IMG/VR virus record: IMGVR_UViG_3300042486_001501
Span: 1-35,829 of that record
Reading direction: 5' to 3' (one strand)
DNA: 35,829 nucleotides
Source: a virus
This document shows positions 1 through 6,800 of the stretch, piece after piece. Every line of letters begins with the position of its first letter. Within the stretch, counting starts at the first letter, position 1. The notes below the pieces were generated by a model. It was not told the origin of the DNA. It worked only from the letters and a program-made list of their open reading frames with translations, and did no database searches. The position numbers and the translations under genes were made by a program.

Positions 1-126
1 GCTGAGCCTCGCAGCCGGGATCCCGCAGCTTCGACCTCGCCGCAACAGGTCAGCGCAAGCCTGTCCAAACCCATAGGGTGGGTCCTGACCCACCGCGCAG
101 ATCGCCCCGCGGAAGGTTGCCCAACG
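1..126. other. Host intergenic flank, left of prophage
   Basis: No convincing gene is visible here. A short frame is open on the minus strand but has no start signal and resembles nothing I know. The stretch contains the dyad at 77-94. It bears no resemblance to the bufB-like sequence that lies immediately right of the prophage, so the two flanks do not join into one gene. Confidence 0.6.
77..94. repeat. REP-like palindrome in the host flank
   Basis: GGTGGGTC-CT-GACCCACC has 8-bp perfect arms and a 2-base centre. From memory, such dyads are frequent between genes in Xanthomonadales and related genomes. That is recollection and was not counted here; only one copy is in this window. Confidence 0.45.
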
Positions 127-169
127 TGTAGCGGCGCTCGATAAATCCGCCCCATTGTGCGCGATAAAT
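127..169. mobile_element. Left end of the Mu-like prophage
   Basis: The end starts with TGT at 127-129. CGATAAAT boxes follow at 139-146 and 162-169, a period of 23. The right end, read inwards, has TGT, then TGATAAAT 12 bases in and CGATAAAT 23 further on. The matching geometry on both sides defines these as terminal transposase-binding sites. Mu-type elements also end in TG...CA. The five bases outside (CAACG, 122-126) do not match those outside the right end (CCGGT). Confidence 0.8.
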
Positions 170-183
170 GCCGCGCCTCGAAG

Positions 184-199
184 TTGCGGGAGCCGCAAC
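184..199 (-). terminator. Hairpin near the left end
   Basis: TTGCGGGAGCCGCAAC folds into a 6-7 bp stem with a GAG loop. Almost the same 16-mer (one base different) stands at 35542-35557 near the right end. Both sit where a late operon runs towards an end of the element. They may stop transcription or bind a protein at the ends. Confidence 0.4.
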
Positions 200-233
200 A
201 AGTTTGCAGCCGGTGAGGGGCTGACGAACGAAA

Positions 234-262
234 GAGGCGGCCGGGTCGCCCCAGGCCGCCTC
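234..262 (-). terminator. Terminator of the leftward late operon
   Basis: A perfect 9-bp stem, GAGGCGGCC/GGCCGCCTC, has an 11-base loop. Read on the minus strand it is followed by TTTCGTT, the form of an intrinsic terminator. It lies 25 bases beyond the stop of the last leftward gene. Confidence 0.7.
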
Positions 263-286
263 GTTCAGGGTGCCGCTGGTTGAGGG

Positions 287-517
287 TCAATCCGCGGCGG
301 ACCAGATCCGGTGGGCGGCGTCGTCGCCCACCCAAGTGCCGTCCTTGTCCAAGCCCCGGCAGGCCAGTTCGTGCCTGGCCAGGGCGTTGAGGTCGACTTG
401 GCCGCGGGCTACCGCCAGCAGGAAGGTGGTTGAGGCGACCTGAAGCAGCGAGGCCTCATCGAATGTGATGCCCGGGAGGCGGGCTGCTTGGATCGCGGTG
501 CGGGCTGCTTGGGTCAT
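287..517 (-). CDS. Small conserved phage protein of unknown function
   Basis: The protein has 76 residues with the start at 517, where GGAG stands about 7 bases upstream. An ATG at 571 is possible but has no such signal. It contains 'DLNALARHELACRGLD' and 'GTWVG' in its C-terminal half. I recall this pattern from small accessory proteins in phages and plasmids, but it has no function I can name. It is the last gene of the leftward late operon, downstream of the methyltransferase, and is followed by a good terminator. No membrane segment or signal peptide is visible. Confidence 0.6.
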   Translation of the reverse strand: MTQAARTAIQAARLPGITFDEASLLQVASTTFLLAVARGQVDLNALARHELACRGLDKDGTWVGDDAAHRIWSAAD

Positions 518-575
518 GGTCGGTCTCCGTCGTCGGGAGTCCAGTAACGCTCTACCCATGAACGATAGCAAGCGG

Positions 576-1346
576 TTACCGCGACCAAGTGCGGTAGATC
601 ACCTCGCGTCGTTCGGGGCCGTCGCCACCACCGATGGTGTAGCGGATCGGGACCAGCTCGTGGGGCAGCCAGTCGAACAGCTTGCGGATGCGCGGGTGGT
701 CATTGATGGTCAGGATCGCGTGGCCCTTGAGGGTGCGCAGCACGTCGGCCAAGGCCTCGTACTGCTCCCAACCGAAGTCGACGCCGTAGCCCTCTGTTTC
801 CCAATACGGCGGGTCCAGTAGGAACAGCGTCGTGGGGCGGTCGTAGCGGCTCACACAGGCCTGCCAGGGTAAGTGTTCGATGGTGACCCGGTGCAGTCGC
901 AGGTGCGCCGCAGACAGCTCCTCCTCCAGCCGCAGGAGGTTGATCCGCTTCGCCGCGGTCGGCCCCACGCCGAGGGAGCGCCCCTGCACTTTGCCGCCAA
1001 AGCCGAGCTTCTGCAGGTACCAGAACCTGGCCGCGCGTTGGATATCGGTGAGGGTGTCCGGGTGCCGCATCTGCGCCCACCGGTACATCTCCCGGCTGAC
1101 CAGCGACCAACGAAACTGGCGCATGAACTCGTCGAGGTGGGCGGCAACCACGCGGTAGAGGCGCACCAGCTCGCCGTCGATGTCGTTGAGCACCTCGATC
1201 GATGCCGGCTCACGGGCGAAGAGGACGGCAGCGCCGCCCGCGAAGGGCTCGCAGTAGCACTTGTGGGATACCTCCTCCAGCATCGGTAGGAGGGTCGGCA
1301 ACAGACGGCGTTTGCCGCCTGGCCAGGGGATGATGGATTTGCTCAT
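576..1346 (-). CDS. DNA adenine methyltransferase, D12 class
   Basis: The enzyme should transfer a methyl group from S-adenosylmethionine to N6 of adenine in DNA. The 256 residues carry the family hallmarks: PGGKR near residues 9-13, the cofactor loop EPFAGG at about 33-38 and the catalytic DPPY at about 178-181, then YW. The length is normal for Dam-like D12 enzymes. It sits at the distal end of the late tail operon, the position that the DNA modification gene mom occupies in Mu. A likely role is protecting phage DNA from host restriction late in the cycle; that role is inferred from position. No cognate restriction gene is nearby, so it looks solitary. A strong hairpin (1446-1475) lies between it and the tail genes, so its expression may be set apart from theirs. 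Confidence 0.9.
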   Translation of the reverse strand: MSKSIIPWPGGKRRLLPTLLPMLEEVSHKCYCEPFAGGAAVLFAREPASIEVLNDIDGELVRLYRVVAAHLDEFMRQFRWSLVSREMYRWAQMRHPDTLTDIQRAARFWYLQKLGFGGKVQGRSLGVGPTAAKRINLLRLEEELSAAHLRLHRVTIEHLPWQACVSRYDRPTTLFLLDPPYWETEGYGVDFGWEQYEALADVLRTLKGHAILTINDHPRIRKLFDWLPHELVPIRYTIGGGDGPERREVIYRTWSR

Positions 1347-1445
1347 GTCTCAGCCTGTGAGAGGGGATTGACCGAGCCTGCGCATCCCTCGCGAGGGGGA
1401 CGGAGCCTTGCTCGGCTTTCCACGGCGAAGACGTGGGATTTCGAG

Positions 1446-1475
1446 GGCTGGGCGGCGCGCCAACGCCGTCCAGCC
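1446..1475 (-). terminator. Strong hairpin between tail gene and methyltransferase
   Basis: GGCTGGGCGGCG pairs with CGCCGTCCAGCC (12 pairs, one G-U) around a 6-base loop, in the 148-base gap between the last tail gene and the methyltransferase. No T-run follows on the minus strand, only CTCGAAATCC. It could be a partial terminator or an RNA-stability element. Confidence 0.45.
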
Positions 1476-1494
1476 GCTCTGTTTCTGCGCGTCG

Positions 1495-2310
1495 CTACAT
1501 CAGCTCGACGAAGCGCATGCCTGCCGTCAGCTGGTCGCCGCCGGCGTGTTCGAGCTGCAGGCCCTCGGTGCAGTGGCCGTAGAAGCCCAGCCGGTGCATT
1601 GAGTGGGCGTCCGTCCGGGGCGTCGCGAAGACGTGCCGCGTGGTGCCGATGCGCATAGCGAGCTGCTGCAGGTCCATGACCGAGTTGTCGCCCGTGCCGA
1701 TGCAGTCGCCGAGCGGGGCCGCGCCGTAGCGCAGCTCCAAGGTTCGTGCCTTCTGCTCAAGCGATTCGTAGCCCTGTCGGCCCCGGGAGATAGCCATCTG
1801 CCCGGGGTCCATGACGCCTGCGCGCCACGGCCGCAGGATCGCGGTCGACGGTCGCCAGAACGGGCCAGCCCACATGCGGCCGATCGAGAAGGCGCCGAGT
1901 CCTCCGCTGACCGCGCTGATGTCGATGAACGCGCCGCGCGCAGTCACCGGCGCAGGCAGGATCAGCATGTCGTGTCGCAGGAAGCCGTCCGGGTACGCCT
2001 GTGGTGCGCGGACGATCGTGTCGAAGTAGACGTTCGAACCCGCCGCGTTGAGGTAGCCGAAGCGGAAGCGGACGTTGGAGAGCGTCGTGAACCGGAAGTC
2101 GAGCAGCCCCATCGCCGAGAGCAGCCGGTTGTCGTTCCAGAACGCGACCAACTGAATCAGGCCGCCGGTATTGTTCGAGCTGCCCCACACATCGCTGAGC
2201 TGGGGAGAACGCAGGTTCGCGATGCTGCCGATCACATTGCTCGTGCCGGTCGCGTTCAGGGCCGTAGCCGTGGGGGTCACCCAATTCTCGTACGCGATGC
2301 CACCGCTCAT
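1495..2310 (-). CDS. Phage tail-tip / virion structural protein
   Basis: The protein has 271 residues. The start at 2310 is chosen because its ATG overlaps the stop of the upstream tail gene as ATGA; an in-frame ATG at 2532 lies deep inside that gene and is rejected. It is rich in beta-prone segments and aromatic residues (GLIQLVAFWNDNR, WAGPFWRP) and has no signal peptide or coiled coil. By position, directly after the tape measure and a hub-like protein, it is probably a distal-tail or tail-tip protein of the kind found in B3/D3112-like phages. The family was not identified by a motif; the call rests on order and composition. Confidence 0.6.
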   Translation of the reverse strand: MSGGIAYENWVTPTATALNATGTSNVIGSIANLRSPQLSDVWGSSNNTGGLIQLVAFWNDNRLLSAMGLLDFRFTTLSNVRFRFGYLNAAGSNVYFDTIVRAPQAYPDGFLRHDMLILPAPVTARGAFIDISAVSGGLGAFSIGRMWAGPFWRPSTAILRPWRAGVMDPGQMAISRGRQGYESLEQKARTLELRYGAAPLGDCIGTGDNSVMDLQQLAMRIGTTRHVFATPRTDAHSMHRLGFYGHCTEGLQLEHAGGDQLTAGMRFVELM

Positions 2311-3848
2311 CCCTTGTCTCCTTCCACAAAGCTCGGGCCTTCGCCCCAAAGATCGAGCGTGACCCGCCGGCTGCCGAGTTCGCCTTTCACACCGATGACA
2401 TTCAGCAGGCGCCCCGCGGCCAGCCCGAAGCGCGGCAGGGTGAGGCGTACTACCGAACCCAGCGGCAGCGTCGCTGCGGTCAACGCATCGAGCAGTACAG
2501 GCACGCGGTACCACCACTTCGGCCCTGCCCACAGCGTCCCGCGGCGGCTTGCCTCGTCCGTGGTGCCAGCGATCGTGGTGAACAGCGTCGGCATGCCCGC
2601 GAGCGCGCTCTCGGCTCGCTGGAGCGCCCCTATGGCGCGAGCGCGCGCGTAGTCACTGGCCACCGAGAACGTCACGCGGAACCTGAAGTCGCGCGACTGC
2701 TCGACACCGGCGTTGGTATCGCGAACGCTGCCCGCCTGCTCGGATGACGTCAGCACGTGCCAGTTGCGGGCGCCGCAGACGATCGACGACAGACCAGGTG
2801 CTGAGTCGAACTCGACCTGCACAGGCCCGTCGAGTCGCGAGCGGTTGATCTCCAGCACCGGCGAGCCGCTCGGCAGTCGCAAAGGCTGCATACGAAGCAC
2901 GCCGTCGGTGCCGATGCTCCACCAGCCGCCGATGGTGTCGGCCAGCTCATCGAGCACCTGCGCGTAGGTCTCTGCCTGGAAACACCAGCGCCCCATGAGC
3001 GGAAGTCCGAGGGACGTGCTGAGCGCGTCGATGCCAGCCAGGTCAATCCGAGCGCTCGACCAGCCTCGCCGGGTCTGCAGCAGGTACGCGACGATGCGGG
3101 GCAAGCGCCCGTTGTCCAAGCCCGAACCAGGGCCGGGGCCGAACGCGCTGCAGGTTATGCGCCCAGCGCTTGCCTGGAGAAGCCGGAAGCCGAAGGTGGG
3201 CGCGATGTTGTGATCGGCCCACTGGGTGCCGGCGGTCAGCAACACGCCCGAGTCGCGAACCTCAGTGACTGCGGTCAGCCCCGACCCCGCGACGAAAGAA
3301 TCGTGGATGCCGAAGCGAAGCAGCGTCGGCTCGATCGACAGCGCAGGAACCCCGAGGCAGTGACCGAGCGTGACCGGATAGGGCGTGCCAGCCAGTGGCC
3401 CCGAGGGAATGGTCGCTTCTTGCAGGGGCACTTCCAGCTCGCGCGTCGCATCGCCCAGCACCAGGCGCACGGCCGACTCGCCCACGGACTCCAAGCGCTC
3501 GACGATGGCGCGGGCGACGATCGGCATCGAGGCCACGGTTGTGGCTTCAGTGCCGAGCCGGATGCGGACAACGCGCCCCCGCAGCGACAGGCTCAACAGG
3601 TCATCGAGCGCGCCGTCCGTGTTGATCAGTTCGATCGCACCCACACCCGCGGTGGCGCGGCCGCCCTTGGACCAGTACACGGTGTTGGCCCGCCGCTCGA
3701 ACGCGATCCCGCGACCGCCCGGCAGCCTGGCCTGTGCGTAGACGCCCGCAGACGGATCGATGTAGCGACCATCCGAGTACCAACGGCTGCCGGAGCCAGT
3801 TTCCAGCTCGACAAGCACTCGCGGGAGGCCCTGCGTCGCGAACGTCAC
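2307..3848 (-). CDS. Phage tail protein, hub/baseplate-like
   Basis: The protein has 513 residues, starts with GTG at 3848 just after the tape measure stop, and is coupled to the next gene by ATGA. Its N-terminal part (about 1-150) reads like the domain that begins many siphophage tail-tip proteins: short beta strands, 'VELETGSGSRWYSDG' and 'IELINTDGALDDLL'. The middle contains a Trp-rich stretch (IGGWWSIGTDGVLR) as seen in gp27/gpD-like hub proteins. It probably forms the ring at the distal end of the tail to which adhesion proteins attach. The assignment is from position after the tape measure and overall character. Confidence 0.65.
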   Translation of the reverse strand: MTFATQGLPRVLVELETGSGSRWYSDGRYIDPSAGVYAQARLPGGRGIAFERRANTVYWSKGGRATAGVGAIELINTDGALDDLLSLSLRGRVVRIRLGTEATTVASMPIVARAIVERLESVGESAVRLVLGDATRELEVPLQEATIPSGPLAGTPYPVTLGHCLGVPALSIEPTLLRFGIHDSFVAGSGLTAVTEVRDSGVLLTAGTQWADHNIAPTFGFRLLQASAGRITCSAFGPGPGSGLDNGRLPRIVAYLLQTRRGWSSARIDLAGIDALSTSLGLPLMGRWCFQAETYAQVLDELADTIGGWWSIGTDGVLRMQPLRLPSGSPVLEINRSRLDGPVQVEFDSAPGLSSIVCGARNWHVLTSSEQAGSVRDTNAGVEQSRDFRFRVTFSVASDYARARAIGALQRAESALAGMPTLFTTIAGTTDEASRRGTLWAGPKWWYRVPVLLDALTAATLPLGSVVRLTLPRFGLAAGRLLNVIGVKGELGSRRVTLDLWGEGPSFVEGDKG

Positions 3849-3849
3849 C

Positions 3850-6800
3850 TCAGGCTCCCATCATCATGCGGTCGTAGGCCCGGCGCTGTTCGTCCGTCAG
3901 CTCCCGCGTGCCTTCGCGCTGCGCACGCTCCAGATCTTGCAGGCGTGTCTCCAGCGCGCGTTGGCCGCGGCTGTTCTCTTCGCGCAGAGCGCGTAGCTCT
4001 GCCACGACGGCGGCCGAGTCGCCGCCCGCCGGCCCCAGCGTCAGGCCAGAGCGACGAGCAAAGTCCGCCACCGCGGCGGGCAGGATGGTTTCACCGCGGT
4101 GAATCAGTGCCGGGCCGGTGCGTGGCACGAAGGCAGTGCCAACGTCAAAGCTTTCGAGGCCGCCAGTGCCCTCGGGCAGATTGCGGCGGCCGATCGCCTC
4201 GATCGCAAGGCGGATGGCGCCCAGTTCGACGAGCTGCGCCGTCGCCGTCGCGTTGATGTCCCGCAGGGTGCTCAGCTCGCTGACCACAGGCCCCGGCCCG
4301 ATGCCTTCGAAGAAGGGCGCGAGCAGCTCACGAATCGCGGGCGGCATCGCGCGGATCGCGGCTTCGGCATCTTCCACGGCCGCCGTCGCATCCGCGTCCG
4401 TCGTCGCGCTTCGAATGGCATCGAGCGGCGCCGTCAGCTGAGTCCGGAACTCTTCCGGGATCTGTTCGAGGGTGCGATCGAGCGCCTGATTCAGCAGCGA
4501 CTGACGCTCGCCGAGGTCGCCCAGCTCGATGCCGACGTTGGTGGCCAGCTCGGCGACGTCGATACCCAGCTGCCGCGCCAGCGCAGCCAAGCTGACGGCC
4601 GTCTCCGCGCTCAGCTCTTCCAGGTTGATGCCCAGGTCAGCAGCCAAGGCGGTGAGGTTCAGCCCGATGGTTTGCGCGACCTCTGCCAGAGGCTCGCCGG
4701 TGCGCTCGATCAACTCGCGCACCATCAGACCCAGCTCGCGGACCATTTCCTCGCGCTGCGCCGCCAACTGCTCATCGAGCAAGGCATCACGGCGGTCGTA
4801 GAGCGCCTGCAGCTCCGGCGAGACGAATGGCGAACCGACACCGGCACCGCCGATGCTGCCTGCGCCGCCGGTGCTCCCCGTGCCGGGGTCGGCCAGCTGG
4901 AGGCCCAGCAGGCTCTGCATGCGTGCACGGACGTAAGCCTCGGTGTCAGTGAACTGCTGGCCACTGGCACTGAAGTCGCGCTCCTCGCGCAGCAGCAGGT
5001 CAGCCAGCTGAGTGACCCGCTGCAATGCGTCGACGTCGCCGCCTTGAGCGGCCGCGACGGCTTGGTCGAACTGGCGACGCGCCTCGGCCAGGCGCTGCTC
5101 AGGCGTGAGGCTTGAGGCGTCGCCCAACAGCTGGCTATCCAGCCACGCGCGGATGTTCTGCAGGGCTGACAGCTGCGCCTGGTAGACGCCGCGTGCGGCG
5201 TCGCCGACCTCCGAGATGCTGCCGATCTGGCTGTCGGTGCTGGCGCGCTGGGCTTCCTCAATCTCGCGGATCTGCGCGTCGATATCGTCGAGCGGCGAGC
5301 CATACAGATCCTGGACGAGGTCGGCCGCCGCCTGCCGCAGGCGAGCGATCGCCGCGGCCGCGCGCTGCGAGGCGATCTGGTGCACGAGCGCGAGGTCTTC
5401 TTCGGCCGCAGCCTGCATGCCGGCGGCCCGGGCCGCCTCGTGCAGCGCCTCGCGGGCGTCAGCTGCCCAGCGGTCGATGTCGCGCATCTCGCGCGCGAAG
5501 TCGCTCATGCCTGCCGAGGTCAGCTCGTCGCTCAGCTCCGCGACCAGGTTCCGATAGTCCTGGGCAGCCTGAAGCTGCGCTTCGAGCGCCTCGGCCGCAC
5601 TCTCCTGCCGGTCTTCGAGCAGCGTGTAGTAGGCATCCGCCGTGCCCGACAGCCGCAGCAGCGTCGCAATCTGCTCGCGGCCGCTCTCCGTCGTCGCATC
5701 GAGGCTCTGCATAAGCGCCCACATGCCCTCGCGGGTCGCAGGCAAAGCCAGGCCAGCCTCAGTGAGCGCCCGGGTGAGGTCGCTCTGTAGCAGCTCGAAC
5801 TTGCGGCCTTCGGGGGCAAAGTTGTCCATGAAGGACGCCATGCCCGAGAGGAACTCTTCGATGCCGCCACTCAGCTCGATGAGGCCCTCGCTGATCTGCG
5901 CGAATTGCTCCGGACTGGCCGCGTCCAGGGAGAAGCCGAGTCGATCAAGCGCTTCGCGCGTGACCTGGACGCCTGTGGCGACACGCACCAAGGTCTCGCC
6001 AAGGCCTTCGCCCAGCCTTTGGAACTGAGCAACGAAGGGCACGACGTCGCCCGCCAGGTCATCGAAGATCGAGCTGAAGACCGCGAGAAGTTCCGCCTGC
6101 TGCTCCTCGGGCTTCAGATCCTTGAGGGAGATTCGGATCTCCTCCAAGCGGAAGCGCTCCAGCGCGTCTTCGATGTCTTCGGGCAGCATGCCGAGAGCAA
6201 GCGCGCCCTGGCGCACCGTCTCGACCAGCGAGTTGATGATCAGCTGGAACTGGTTCTCGAACTCTTCCCCGACGGGTGCGAACTGCTCGCGCGTCCGGCG
6301 ACTGCCGAATCTCCAGCTGCGGTACTGCTGCTCTTCGTAGGCGCGTACGTCGATGTTCCCCAGGCTGCCGCCGCCAAGCGCCAAGCCCTGATCGGTGACG
6401 CGCGAAGAGCCACCGAGGAAGCGTCCCAGCAGGCCGGTGCCGAAGATCGGGTCGCCCAAGCGGGACAGGAAGCGCCCCCAGCCGACCTCATTGAGCTCGG
6501 TGTCGCGCGGCCAGCTGAACTCAACTGCGCCCGCGCCGCGCGCCAGCATGCCGCCCGCCGAGTCGATACCGCTCTGCAGCTGCTGCAGGGCGCGCAGCAT
6601 GCCGCGGTTGATGCCCACCAGTTCCGACGTTGCGTCGGCGGTGATTTCCATCGCGTTGAGGATCGACTCTGACTTGGCTTCAGCGTCGCCCAACACCGTG
6701 CCGGTGCCCTGCCGCTCCTGGCGGATACGCGCCGTATCGGTGAAGCCGCTCGATCCACCGAAGGCGCCGATACTGCCGGCCAGATTCGCGATGAGAGGCG

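Noticed and set aside
139-169. Ends considered inside out, because in Mu (from memory) the CGATAAAT box of the right end points towards the end while here it points inwards
   Set aside because: TGT at the edge, equal 12-base offset and equal 23-base period on both sides, plus bufB resuming exactly outside, fit true ends. Box orientation can differ between transposase groups.
1495-2532. Extended start for the last tail gene at 2532
   Set aside because: The first 74 codons lie inside the upstream tail gene and read as Arg-rich shadow. The ATGA overlap at 2310 decides the start.
4522-4686. 33-base periodic repeats considered as a CRISPR-like or tandem DNA array
   Set aside because: The units are not alike as DNA and lie in frame in the tape measure gene. 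They are 11-residue protein repeats.
5022-5045. Possible third copy of the GTCGACGTCGAC palindrome in the tape measure gene
   Set aside because: Only the left half (ATGCGTCGACGTCG) is present; the right arm is not complementary. It can be explained by Asp/Val/Ala codons.
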